From contig SKNG01000054.1 of the NCBI GenBank assembly GCA_007120685.1, positions 1 through 11,565 of the forward strand: a DNA stretch of 11,565 nucleotides, read 5' to 3'. The stretch's first letter is position 1. Every line of letters begins with the position of its first letter. Position numbers and translations under genes: made by a program. This document shows positions 1-7,548 of the stretch, in pieces. The notes under the pieces were generated by a model. The model did no database searches. It was not told where the DNA came from and saw only the letters and a program-made list of their open reading frames with translations. This DNA is from Paracoccaceae bacterium (GTDB lineage: Bacteria > Pseudomonadota > Alphaproteobacteria > Rhodobacterales > Rhodobacteraceae).

Positions 1-1
1 G

Positions 2-586
2 CCGGCAGCGGTGCTCTGGGCCGCGGCGCTGGCGCTGGGGCTGATGCTGCCGCGCGGGCTGCCGGTGGCCGAAAGCGTGCTGGGCGGCGGCGGCGGCGCC
101 TGGCGGGTGGAGAGCGGCGAAATAAGCATCACCGTGACCCAGATGCGGGAACGGATCACCGGCGGGTTTTCCCGCTGGAGCGCCGATATCGAGTTCGAAC
201 CCCGCCCGGTCGGCGGTCGCCACGGCCAGGTGCGGGCGGAAATCGACGTGGGGAGCCTGACCCTGGGCGCGATCACCGTCGAGGTGCTGGCGCCCGAGTT
301 TCTGGCCGCCCGCGCGCATCCCGTGGCGGTGATGGAGGCCGAGATCCTGCCGGGTACGGGTGAGGGCTATCTGGCCGACGGGCAGTTGACGCTGCGCGAC
401 GTCGCGGTGCCGGTTGCGCTGCCCTTCACGCTGGATCTGGACGGCGACACGGCCCGGATGACCGGCGCCGTGACGCTGGACCGGCGGGATTTCGACATCG
501 GCCGGAACTTCCCTGATGAGGGGACCGTGGGTTTTTCGGTCGATGTCGCCATCGAACTGACCGCACATCGGCGGGACGAGGAATGA
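2..586 (+). CDS. YceI-like periplasmic protein, 5' end probably outside the window
   Basis: Exported YceI-family protein, a lipocalin-like beta-barrel family whose members bind isoprenoid or other amphipathic molecules in the periplasm. About 195 residues are visible, close to the usual family length. The N-terminus is a hydrophobic stretch ending near LPVAESV, which fits a signal peptide. The mature part opens with W-R-V-E-S-G-E-I-S and continues through a G-G-F-S-R-W motif and an F-E-P motif, the usual YceI opening pattern. The conserved late strand D-R-R-D-F-D-I-G lies near the C-terminus. The frame stays open to the left edge. A GTG at 11 could start it, but no ribosome-binding site is visible and the positive n-region of the signal peptide would be missing, so I infer that the true start lies just outside. 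Family members are often encoded beside cytochrome b561, which cannot be checked here. Ligand unknown. Ends in TGA, converging on gdh. Confidence 0.82.
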   Translation, partial: PAAVLWAAALALGLMLPRGLPVAESVLGGGGGAWRVESGEISITVTQMRERITGGFSRWSADIEFEPRPVGGRHGQVRAEIDVGSLTLGAITVEVLAPEFLAARAHPVAVMEAEILPGTGEGYLADGQLTLRDVAVPVALPFTLDLDGDTARMTGAVTLDRRDFDIGRNFPDEGTVGFSVDVAIELTAHRRDEE

Positions 587-596
587 TCCAGGCCCT

Positions 597-617
597 CACG
601 CGGCGCTGACGCGCGTG
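597..617. terminator. Hairpin after the YceI-like gene, possible terminator
   Basis: CACGCG (597-602) pairs with CGCGTG (612-617) across a 9-base loop, starting 11 bases past the yceI stop. There is no T-run, so it may act only as a weak or Rho-assisted 3' end. Confidence 0.25.
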
Positions 618-660
618 CCATCTGACAAGCGTGGCGGGGGACAGATTTGCGGCCAGATGC

Positions 661-683
661 CTGCGGCTGGACGTTTGCCGCAG
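661..683. terminator. Hairpin just past the gdh stop, possible terminator
   Basis: CTGCGGC (661-667) pairs perfectly with GCCGCAG (677-683) across a 9-base loop. On the minus strand the hairpin begins 4 bases past the gdh stop codon. No T-run follows, so intrinsic termination is uncertain; it may mark or protect the 3' end of the gdh mRNA. Confidence 0.35.
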
Positions 684-687
684 CCTG

Positions 688-2118
688 CTACAGCCCCTTG
701 GCGCGGTAGCTGGCCGCGACGCGCTCGATCGCGGTGATGAAGGCGGCGGTGCGCAGATCGGGCACCTCGGGCCGTTCCTGCCAGACCATGCGCATGGCCT
801 GATAGGCAGTGCGCATGGTGTCGTCCAGGCCCGAACGCACCAGCTGCAACTCGTCGGCCCCCTGCAGGAAGCGGCGCTTGAAATCCGGCGAGAGTTCCCA
901 GCCCAGCCCCTTGTCGGCCGACAGCCGCTCCAGCTCGTCCACCAGCAAAAGCGCATGCGCTTCCTCGTTGCGCCGGTTCATCCGGCCGAAGCGGATATGG
1001 CTCAGGTTCTTCACCCATTCGAAATAGCTGACCGTCACCCCGCCCGCATTGGCGTAAAGATCGGGGATGATAACGGTGCCCTGCCCGCGCAGTACCTCGT
1101 CGGCACCCGCCGTGATCGGCCCGTTCGCCGCCTCGATGATCAGCGGCGCCTTGATGCGCGCGGCATTGCCCAGGTGGATAACCCCTTCCAGCGCCGCCGG
1201 GATCAGGATGTCGCATTCCGTTTCCAGCACCGCGCCGCCGTCCTCGTGATACCGGCTGCCGGGGAAATTGCGCACCCCGCCCATTTCACCGATCCATTCT
1301 CGCAAGGCATCGATGTCCAGCCCGGCGTCATTGACCACCGCCCCGTCGCGCTCGATAACCGCGATGATCTTCGCGCCGTCCTCCTCGGACAGGAACTTCG
1401 CGGCGTGATAGCCGACATTGCCCAGCCCCTGCACCACGACGCGCTTGCCGTCCAGCGTGCCCTCCAGCCCCGCCTTGCTCTTGTCCGCAGGGTGGCGGAA
1501 GAACTCGCGCAGCGCGTATTGCACGCCGCGTCCCGTCGCCTCGACCCGCCCCTTGATGCCGCCGGCATTGAGCGGCTTGCCGGTCACGCAGGCGCGCGCG
1601 TTGATATCGGTGGTGTTCATGCGCTGATACTGGTCCGAGATCCAGGCCATCTCGCGCTCGCCCGTGCCCATGTCCGGCGCCGGCACGTTCTGGGCCGGGT
1701 GGATCAGGTCGCGCTTGGCCAGTTCATAGGCGAAGCGGCGGGTGATCTGTTCCAGCTCGTGCTCCTCGTACTGGCGCGGGTTGATGCACAAGCCCCCCTT
1801 GGAGCCGCCGAAGGGCGTTTCCACCAGCGCGCATTTGTAGGTCATCAGCGCCGCCAGCGCCTCGACCTCGTCCTGGTTGACCTCGATGGCGTAGCGGATG
1901 CCGCCCTTGACCGGCTCCATATGCTCCGAATGCACCGAGCGATAGCCGGTGAAGGTCTCGATCCGGCCGCGCAGCCTGACGCCAAAGCGCACCGTGTAGG
2001 TGGCATTGCAGACGCGGATCTTTTCGGCCAGCCCCGGCGACAGGTCCATGAGCGCCACGGCGCGGTTGAACATGATGTCCACATTCTCGCGAAAGCTCGG
2101 TTCGCTGGTCTGAAGCAT
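688..2118 (-). CDS. gdhA: Glutamate dehydrogenase (Glu/Leu/Phe/Val dehydrogenase family)
   Basis: Cytoplasmic NAD(P)-dependent glutamate dehydrogenase that interconverts glutamate with 2-oxoglutarate plus ammonium, linking nitrogen and carbon metabolism. The 476 residues match the hexameric ~450-residue class. The substrate domain holds P-V-K-G-G-I-R (K71), T-Y-K-C-A (K95) and G-G-S-K-G-G (K107), the three lysines of the family active site, followed by P-A-P-D-M-G-T with the catalytic aspartate D149. The nucleotide-binding domain has V-V-Q-G-L-G-N-V-G (G231-x-G-x-x-G236). Later motifs are E-A-A-N-G-P-I-T (329-336) and N-A-G-G-V-T-V-S-Y-F-E-W (357-368), which contains the substrate-contact serine S364. 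I chose the ATG at 2118 because GAGGGA lies 7 bases upstream and homologues begin near here; the open frame continues to an ATG at 2232 but that extension has no family character. Cofactor preference (NAD or NADP) cannot be settled by eye. Single gene, divergent from the tad block. Confidence 0.95.
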   Translation of the reverse strand: MLQTSEPSFRENVDIMFNRAVALMDLSPGLAEKIRVCNATYTVRFGVRLRGRIETFTGYRSVHSEHMEPVKGGIRYAIEVNQDEVEALAALMTYKCALVETPFGGSKGGLCINPRQYEEHELEQITRRFAYELAKRDLIHPAQNVPAPDMGTGEREMAWISDQYQRMNTTDINARACVTGKPLNAGGIKGRVEATGRGVQYALREFFRHPADKSKAGLEGTLDGKRVVVQGLGNVGYHAAKFLSEEDGAKIIAVIERDGAVVNDAGLDIDALREWIGEMGGVRNFPGSRYHEDGGAVLETECDILIPAALEGVIHLGNAARIKAPLIIEAANGPITAGADEVLRGQGTVIIPDLYANAGGVTVSYFEWVKNLSHIRFGRMNRRNEEAHALLLVDELERLSADKGLGWELSPDFKRRFLQGADELQLVRSGLDDTMRTAYQAMRMVWQERPEVPDLRTAAFITAIERVAASYRAKGL

Positions 2119-2370
2119 GATTTCCCTCGCGTGATGCCGTTGCATGATGATGCGTCGTCCGCACAGGCTAGGCCAGCATTTTCGGAAAGCCCAGAGATTA
2201 GTCACATTGCCCGGCAATACGGCAGCTTTCAAAGCGCAGGCGATGTTTGAAACCGGGCCGCATGCCCTGATTTCGCCACATTCTGCGTGAAACGCGCCTT
2301 AGTTCGGCCATCTGCAATGGTTATCCAGTCCTGAACGTGTGTCGTGCGATTGACGGAAAGGGCTGAACCG
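2119..2370. promoter_or_regulatory. Divergent promoter region between gdh and the tad block
   Basis: This 252-base gap must hold the promoters of both gdh (-) and the tad operon (+). Base composition is visibly more AT-rich than the genes. I found no convincing -35/-10 pair for either direction. TTGAAA at 2247-2252 is a possible -35 on the plus strand, but nothing close to TATAAT lies 16-18 bases downstream. The only clear internal structure is the dyad at 2206-2218. No credible small ORF is seen. Confidence 0.5.
2206..2218. promoter_or_regulatory. Perfect dyad ATTGCC-C-GGCAAT upstream of gdh
   Basis: A 13-base inverted repeat with 6-base arms and a 1-base centre sits about 88 bases upstream of the gdh start codon. 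The position fits an operator or activator site near the gdh promoter. The cognate regulator cannot be named from sequence. It could instead be a chance GC-rich palindrome. Confidence 0.35.
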
Positions 2371-3684
2371 ATGCTTACGCAGAAGACACAGAGCAGGCAG
2401 GGCCGGTGCGGCCCGGGACCGCTTTATCGGCCGTGTACGGACAGTTTCTGGCGACAGGAGGCCGGTTCGATGGCCGTCTTTGCGGTCTTCGTCTTCGTTA
2501 CAATGCTGTTCGTCGCCGGCATGGCCATCGACATGATGCGCTACGAATCAGAGCGAGTGCGCATGCAGGGGGCGACCGACCGAGCGGTGCTGGCCGCATC
2601 GGCCGTGCGGCCCAATGCGCCGGAGTCGCTGACGCCCCGCCAGATCGCCGAGGGGTATCTGGCGGCGGGCGGGCTTGATCCCGCAACCTATGACGGGCGC
2701 ATCGACGTGCAGGACTCCGGCACCGGGCGGCAGGTCACAGTCGCCCCGCAAAGCCGCATGCCGACCCTGATGATGCACATGCTGGGCATCAACGAACTGG
2801 ACATGTCGACGCCGGCACGCGCTGTCGAGGCGCTGGGCGATCCGCCCGATATCGAGGTGGTTATGGTGCTCGATGTATCCGGCTCGATGAGCTGGATGAC
2901 GTCGAACGGGTTGAACCGGATTGCCAACCTGCGCATCGCCGCGCGCGATCTGGTGGAAGAACTGTTCGTGGATACAGAGCCCGGGCAGATGGCGGTGACG
3001 CTGGTGCCCTATGACAGCTGGGTTCTGCCGCCGCCGGGTTTCATCAACAATTTCAGTGCCCTGCCAACGAACAACACCGGTGCCTGCATCGATTTCAACG
3101 ACTGGGGCAGCATCACCAATACCCTGGACAGCGTGGTGACGCGGCATAGCTGCAACACGCATCACTGGCGCCAGATCCGCCCTTACCTGGCCTCTGCAGA
3201 GGCTGCGATGCCCTATATCGACGACCTTCTGGCGTCCACGACCACATCGATCGATCTGGGAATCCGCTGGGGCGCGGCCTTCTTCGACCCCGATATCCGG
3301 CCTGCGATCCAGCAACAGATCGACAATGGCGCGGTCGATCCGATGTTCGCGGGGCGGCCCTATGACTGGGACGAGGAAAACATCATCCGCGTCATGGTGG
3401 TGATGACCGATGGTGAGAACTGCTGCTTCGGCCGGTGGGACTCACGCAGTCCGAACCGCCAGACGCAGGATGCGCAGACGGTCGAGGTTTGCCAAGCGCT
3501 GAGGCAACGCGACGTGCTGATCTATGCCGTGGCCTTCGAGGCCCCCCAGGCCGGGATCAACCTGATGGAGCAGTGCGCCTCGTCGCAGAACCACTTCTTC
3601 AACACCACCGGTGAAGGCATCGCCGAGGTGTTCCGCGGCATCGGCTCGCATATCCAGCGCCAGAGACTGAGGCTGACGCTATGA
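2371..3684 (+). CDS. TadG-like pilus assembly protein with VWA domain
   Basis: Membrane-anchored Tad/Flp pilus assembly protein, 437 residues. After a cytoplasmic N-terminus of about 32 residues, a single transmembrane helix (about 35-54) leads into R-x-R-M-Q-G-A-T-D-R-A-V-L-A-A-S, the hallmark of TadG-like N-terminal domains (PF13400 type). A von Willebrand A domain spans roughly 160-435. Its metal site reads D168-V-S-G-S-M, a complete D-x-S-x-S, and M-T-D-G-E (D347) supplies the later aspartate, so metal-dependent ligand binding is expected. Unlike the two following proteins, the residue at +5 after the Gly-Ser junction is phenylalanine rather than glutamate, so prepilin-type cleavage is unlikely, as known for TadG. 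I chose the ATG at 2371 because AAAGGG precedes it by 8 bases; a GTG at 2344 is the alternative. The last codons overlap the next start as ATGA, implying translational coupling. Exact role in the pilus is inferred from the family. Confidence 0.88.
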   Translation: MLTQKTQSRQGRCGPGPLYRPCTDSFWRQEAGSMAVFAVFVFVTMLFVAGMAIDMMRYESERVRMQGATDRAVLAASAVRPNAPESLTPRQIAEGYLAAGGLDPATYDGRIDVQDSGTGRQVTVAPQSRMPTLMMHMLGINELDMSTPARAVEALGDPPDIEVVMVLDVSGSMSWMTSNGLNRIANLRIAARDLVEELFVDTEPGQMAVTLVPYDSWVLPPPGFINNFSALPTNNTGACIDFNDWGSITNTLDSVVTRHSCNTHHWRQIRPYLASAEAAMPYIDDLLASTTTSIDLGIRWGAAFFDPDIRPAIQQQIDNGAVDPMFAGRPYDWDEENIIRVMVVMTDGENCCFGRWDSRSPNRQTQDAQTVEVCQALRQRDVLIYAVAFEAPQAGINLMEQCASSQNHFFNTTGEGIAEVFRGIGSHIQRQRLRLTL

Positions 3685-4238
3685 CCCGCCGGTTTGTCTC
3701 TCGCATCGGCCCGCGCCGCGCCGCACGCCGCTTCCTGCGGCGTGAGGGCGGGTCGGCCACGGTGGAATTCGCGCTGACGGTGCCGCTGGTGCTGACGATC
3801 CTGCTGTCCTCGATCGACTTCGGCGTGGTGATGCTGCGTCAGGTCTTCCTGGACCGCGCCGTCGATATCGCCGTGCGCGATGTGCGGCTGGGCCAGGTGT
3901 CCGCAGGCGGGTTGGAGGGGTTCCGCACTTCGATTTGCGACAACACCTTTCTGCTGCCGAATTGCGAACAGAGCCTGACCGTCGAATTGCGCCCGGTCGA
4001 TACCAGCACCTTTGGCGGGCTGGATGGTCCGGTGCAATGCGTGAATCGCGCGCAGGAGATCAATCCGGTGCTGGAATTCGACCCGGCGCGCAACCGGCAG
4101 GAACTGATGATGATCCGTGTCTGCGCGATCACCGATCCGTTCCTGCAAGTCACTGGCATGGTGCTGGGCATGCCCACTGATGAATCCGGCGGCTACGCGG
4201 TGGTGACCCGCAGCGCCTTTGCCAATGAACCAGGGTGA
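3681..4238 (+). CDS. TadE-like pseudopilin
   Basis: TadE-family minor pseudopilin of the Tad/Flp pilus system, 185 residues. A strongly basic N-terminus of about 22 residues is followed by G24-S-A-T-V-E29-F and a hydrophobic helix (about 26-53). This matches the G-x-x-x-x-E-F site at which TadV-type prepilin peptidases cleave TadE/TadF, so I predict cleavage between G24 and S25. The exported part has four cysteines (86, 95, 120, 148), enough for two disulfides. The start codon overlaps the upstream stop as ATGA, and the stop TGA forms part of the Shine-Dalgarno region of the next gene, so all three are probably made together. It may help initiate or cap the pilus, by analogy with TadE. Family assignment is firm; exact function is inferred. 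Confidence 0.87.
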   Translation: MTRRFVSRIGPRRAARRFLRREGGSATVEFALTVPLVLTILLSSIDFGVVMLRQVFLDRAVDIAVRDVRLGQVSAGGLEGFRTSICDNTFLLPNCEQSLTVELRPVDTSTFGGLDGPVQCVNRAQEINPVLEFDPARNRQELMMIRVCAITDPFLQVTGMVLGMPTDESGGYAVVTRSAFANEPG

Positions 4239-4246
4239 GGTAGGCC

Positions 4247-6112
4247 ATGAGTGTTCGTTCCCCTTCCACCGATCAACGCCGTCCCGCGCGGCCGCTTTCC
4301 CGGTTCGGGACGGATACCCGCGGCTCGGTCTCTGTAGAGACGATCATCGTGCTGCCCATGCTGTTGTGGGCGCTGGTGGCGACGGTCGTGTTCTTCGATG
4401 GATTTCGCACCCGCCATCAGACGCAGACGGCGGCGTTGACCGTCTCTGACATTATCTCGCGCGAAACCAACATGCTGACCAGCGGCTATCTGGAAGGCAT
4501 GAACGAAGTGTTCGATTTTCTGGCCGACGCCCGCCAGCCGACCCGGCTGCGCATCAGCTCGCTGATCTGGAACAGCACGCTGGAACGCCCGCAGGTGCAA
4601 TGGTCCTATGGCACGCGCGGGATGGCGCCGCTGACCGATCCGGTGCTGGAGTTGCTGGTGGGCAATGACCATGAGGGCCTCATGCCGCTTTTCGGCGATG
4701 ATAATGGCTTCAGCTTCGCTGGCGCTCGTGCCCAGATGCCGGAGCCGGACTTCATCGATCGTATCCCGCCGATCCTGCCGGGCGAGGCGGTGATCGTCGT
4801 GGAAAGCTTCGCGCTGTGGTCGCCGTTCATGGAGTTCGGCCTTGCCCAGCGGCGCCTGACACATACCGTGGCCACGCGCCCGCGCTTCACGCAATTCATC
4901 CGGCTGGAAGGGGTCGATCCGATCATCCCGGAAGACTACTATGAACTGGCCGCCTATGCCGATGAAAACAGCGACGACGACGACGATGATGCCTCTGCCG
5001 AGCCGGTCTGCAACGCGCCGGGCGACCCGGGCTGCCCCGTCGGCAACGAAACCGTGGTGGACATGGATTTCACCGGCGGGGGCATCGGCGGCTGGTCACA
5101 TGGCGCCATCAATTCCGGCGGTGCCGGTGTCGGCCAGTTCCTCGGGCCGTTCGGGGGCGATACATTTGACAACCCCGTCACCTTCAATGTCAGCCTCGGG
5201 GGGCCGGCGGTGTCGACCACCATCGACTTCGACCTCTTCATCATCGACAGCTGGGATGGCTACAGCCGGCAATGGGCCGACATGCGCGGCGACAACATGA
5301 CGCTGGTAATCGATGGCACGCCGATCTCGATGGACGTGTTCGACTGGCAATCAGGCCGTCTTTTCCACAACGATCGCTTTACCGAGGGCGTCCTGGACGG
5401 TACGCGCTACACGGTCGAGATGGAGTTGATCAGCGATGGCAGCAACCTTTACGGCTCGCATTTTCCGGACCAGCTCTGGCGCGTGACGGTGACGCTGGAG
5501 GCACCGCCCCAGCAGTTCGATTTCGGGCTCAGCGCCAATCTGGACCAGGGCATTCACGACGAATCCTTCGGTATTAGCCGCTTCCGGGTACAGGCCGATT
5601 ACGGCACGCCCTTGCCTGCTGCCTTTACCCCGGACCCAGCAACCTTGCAGGGCACCGACCATCACACCCGGTTTCCGATATATGGCGGCTGCCCCGATAC
5701 TCGGCTGTCGGCTCCCTGGCTGACCATCAACAACACCGATCTTACCAGCCCGCTGATCATCCAGCGCCGGGCCGGTGGGGACACGCGCCTGCAGGATTGC
5801 CCAGATCTGCCGGGCTGGGGCTGGGTACACGGGTCACCGCATCTGGTCCTGCGCTATGACGACGAACGCCAGCGCGGTAACGGGCGGCGGCTGCGGCTGG
5901 TCAGCCACGATGGCAACCAGGGTCGGACCTGCGATAGCACGCTTCTGGTGCGCGATCCCTCCGGCCAGTGGTGGTACAACGATGCCATCAGCAACTGGGA
6001 CTGGAACGCTTGGCTGAACATGGGCCATGCCGGAGCGGGTGACTATCACATCTGGATCGGCACATGGGCCGGCAACAGCTGCGACGCCGATCTGATCATC
6101 GAACGGTACTGA
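4247..6112 (+). CDS. TadE-like pseudopilin fused to large beta-sandwich-type exported region
   Basis: Predicted minor pseudopilin of unusual size, 621 residues against roughly 150-220 for ordinary TadE/TadF proteins. Residues 1-26 are a basic leader ending in R-G, followed by S27-V-S-V-E31, the G-x-x-x-x-E prepilin-peptidase pattern, and a transmembrane helix (about 31-50). Residues 51-235 resemble a TadE-like stalk. An aspartate run (243-248) and a Cys-containing linker (C255, C263) then lead to a Gly/Asp/aromatic-rich region (about 268-452). Its G-W-S, F-L-G-P-F-G and I-D-S-W-D-G motifs recall lectin-like beta-sandwich modules of secreted proteins. The last part (about 477-621) has L-L-V-R-D-P-S-G-Q-W-W-Y-N-D and Y-H-I-W-I-G-T, which resemble pre-peptidase C-terminal (PPC-like) beta-sandwich domains, with four cysteines (482, 518, 562, 612). 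Shine-Dalgarno GAGG precedes the ATG by 8 bases. The role as adhesive tip pilin is inference; domain names are by eye and uncertain. Confidence 0.85.
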   Translation: MSVRSPSTDQRRPARPLSRFGTDTRGSVSVETIIVLPMLLWALVATVVFFDGFRTRHQTQTAALTVSDIISRETNMLTSGYLEGMNEVFDFLADARQPTRLRISSLIWNSTLERPQVQWSYGTRGMAPLTDPVLELLVGNDHEGLMPLFGDDNGFSFAGARAQMPEPDFIDRIPPILPGEAVIVVESFALWSPFMEFGLAQRRLTHTVATRPRFTQFIRLEGVDPIIPEDYYELAAYADENSDDDDDDASAEPVCNAPGDPGCPVGNETVVDMDFTGGGIGGWSHGAINSGGAGVGQFLGPFGGDTFDNPVTFNVSLGGPAVSTTIDFDLFIIDSWDGYSRQWADMRGDNMTLVIDGTPISMDVFDWQSGRLFHNDRFTEGVLDGTRYTVEMELISDGSNLYGSHFPDQLWRVTVTLEAPPQQFDFGLSANLDQGIHDESFGISRFRVQADYGTPLPAAFTPDPATLQGTDHHTRFPIYGGCPDTRLSAPWLTINNTDLTSPLIIQRRAGGDTRLQDCPDLPGWGWVHGSPHLVLRYDDERQRGNGRRLRLVSHDGNQGRTCDSTLLVRDPSGQWWYNDAISNWDWNAWLNMGHAGAGDYHIWIGTWAGNSCDADLIIERY

Positions 6113-6126
6113 CCAGGCGAAACGAA

Positions 6127-6153
6127 AAACGGGCGGCACCTTGCCGCCCGTTT
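6127..6153. terminator. Bidirectional intrinsic terminator between the tad block and mgtE
   Basis: AAACGGGCGGC (6127-6137) and GCCGCCCGTTT (6143-6153) form a perfect 11-bp stem with a 5-base loop. It sits 14 bases past the tad operon stop and about 30 bases past the mgtE stop. On the minus strand the stem runs into GTTTTTCG, a good T-run for mgtE. On the plus strand the T-run is shorter (CGTTTCCCGTTTG). It should end transcription from both converging genes. Confidence 0.85.
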
Positions 6154-6182
6154 CCCGTTTGTCTCTGGCATGGCGGGCGCGA

Positions 6183-7541
6183 TCAAACCGCTGTCAGCCC
6201 CAGCAGCCAGGTTGCCATGGCGAAATAGATCACGACGCCGATGGCATCGGCCAGCGAGGTGATCAGCGGCGCCGAGGCCGTGGCCGGATCAAGCTTCATC
6301 TTGCTGAGCAGGAACGGCAGCGACATGCCGATCAGCGAACCCACCAGCACGATCATCACCATGGTGATCGACACCACCATCGCAATTTCCGGCCCGCCGC
6401 GGATAATGCCGATGCCAGAGACCGCCAGCGCCATGGTCAGGCCCAGAAGCCCCGCCACGAAGACCTCGCGGCCCAGCATCTTGCCCCAGTCGCTCATCCG
6501 GACATCACCCGTGGCCAGCGCTCGCACCATCAGCGTGGCCGATTGCGAGCCCGCATTGCCGCCCGAGTCGACCAGCAGCGGCAGGAAGAAGACCAGCGCG
6601 ATATGCGCGGCGATCGTGTCCTCGAAGAACGCGATACCGGCGCCGGAAAAGATGTTGCCGAAGACCAGGATCACCAGCCAGGGGATGCGCTTGCGGTAAA
6701 GCAGGCCCACGCCGGCATCCAGCATGCTGGTGCCCAGCCCGGCCACGGCCGAGGTCTTGACGAAGCGCACATCCTCCTGTTCCTGCGCCACGTCCATCGC
6801 GTCGTCATAGGTCACGATCCCGGCCAGCCGGTCGCCGCCATTGATCACCGGCACCGCCAGCAGGTCGTATTTGCGGATCACCTCCACCGCCTCTTCACGC
6901 TTGTCCTCGGCGCGGATGAAGGGCGGGTCGCGGCGCATGATCTCTTCGACGGTGGCATTGTCGCGCGCCACAAGCAGATCGCGCAGCGAGACACTGCCCA
7001 CCAGCTTGCGCTCTTCATCGGTGACATAGGAGTGATAGATCGTCTCGGCATCCGGCGCCACGCGGCGCAGATGCGCGATGGCCTGCACCGAGGTCATGTG
7101 CAGCGGCAGCGTTGCATAGTCCGAGGTCATGACCGACCCGACAGTGCCCTCGGGATAGGCGGCGAGCTTGCGCATGTCCTCGCGTTCGGCCTGCGCGAGG
7201 CCGGGCAGCAGGGCGTTCTTCTGTTCTTCGGTCAGTTCGGTGAACAGGTCGGCGCGTTCGTCATGGGCCATGGCGCCGAAGATCCGGGCCATGTCCGTGC
7301 GCTCCAGTACGCCGGCCAGTTCCACCTGCGTCTCATGGTCGAAATAGCCGAAGAGTGTCGCCTGCTTGTTCGTCTCCAGACAAAGCAGGACCTGCGCCAT
7401 GTCCTGGACCGGCATTTCGCCGATCATGCCGACGATATCGGCGGGGTGTTCATGGCGCAGTGCTACGGCAATCGACTTCTTGTCGCCCGTGCGCAGGAAA
7501 CTTGAAATCGCATTCGTGTTCATGGTCGCGGTGTCGTTCAT
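6183..7541 (-). CDS. mgtE: MgtE magnesium transporter
   Basis: Inner-membrane Mg2+ channel of the MgtE/SLC41 family, 452 residues, a full-length member. A helical MgtE_N domain (about 30-130) precedes A-Y-P-E-G-T-V-G-S-V-M-T (128-139), which begins the paired CBS domains (about 137-255). In characterised MgtE these domains bind Mg2+ and close the pore when the ion is plentiful. A connecting helix follows, then the five-helix membrane domain (about 285-450). It carries L-L-V-D-S-G-G-N-A-G-S-Q (322-333) and D-P-A-T-A-S-A-P-L (418-426), and D432 in A-D-A-I-G-V-V-I-Y-F aligns by eye with the pore aspartate of the family. The ATG at 7541 has GGAG 8 bases upstream; an ATG six codons further in is a weaker alternative. 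It is transcribed alone, behind a long structured leader described separately, and ends at a bidirectional terminator. Confidence 0.95.
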   Translation of the reverse strand: MNDTATMNTNAISSFLRTGDKKSIAVALRHEHPADIVGMIGEMPVQDMAQVLLCLETNKQATLFGYFDHETQVELAGVLERTDMARIFGAMAHDERADLFTELTEEQKNALLPGLAQAEREDMRKLAAYPEGTVGSVMTSDYATLPLHMTSVQAIAHLRRVAPDAETIYHSYVTDEERKLVGSVSLRDLLVARDNATVEEIMRRDPPFIRAEDKREEAVEVIRKYDLLAVPVINGGDRLAGIVTYDDAMDVAQEQEDVRFVKTSAVAGLGTSMLDAGVGLLYRKRIPWLVILVFGNIFSGAGIAFFEDTIAAHIALVFFLPLLVDSGGNAGSQSATLMVRALATGDVRMSDWGKMLGREVFVAGLLGLTMALAVSGIGIIRGGPEIAMVVSITMVMIVLVGSLIGMSLPFLLSKMKLDPATASAPLITSLADAIGVVIYFAMATWLLGLTAV

Positions 7542-7548
7542 CGGTCAT

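Noticed and set aside
2119..2232. Longer N-terminus for glutamate dehydrogenase from the ATG at 2232
   Set aside because: The extra 38 residues have no family similarity, would cover the ATTGCC dyad, and the ATG at 2118 has a strong GAGGGA site at proper spacing.
631..2250. 539-codon open frame on the plus strand opposite gdh
   Set aside because: It mirrors a clear glutamate dehydrogenase with all active-site motifs. The antisense product is His/Arg/Gln-rich with no domain character, the usual shadow in GC-rich genes.
4973..4990. Asp-codon tract as a CRISPR or tandem-repeat array
   Set aside because: It is only six codons long, in frame within a coding region, with no spacers or flanking repeats.
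6141..7505. 454-codon open frame on the plus strand opposite mgtE
   Set aside because: Low-complexity His/Arg/Gln-rich product, no ribosome-binding site, and it runs through the terminator stem region. Shadow of MgtE.
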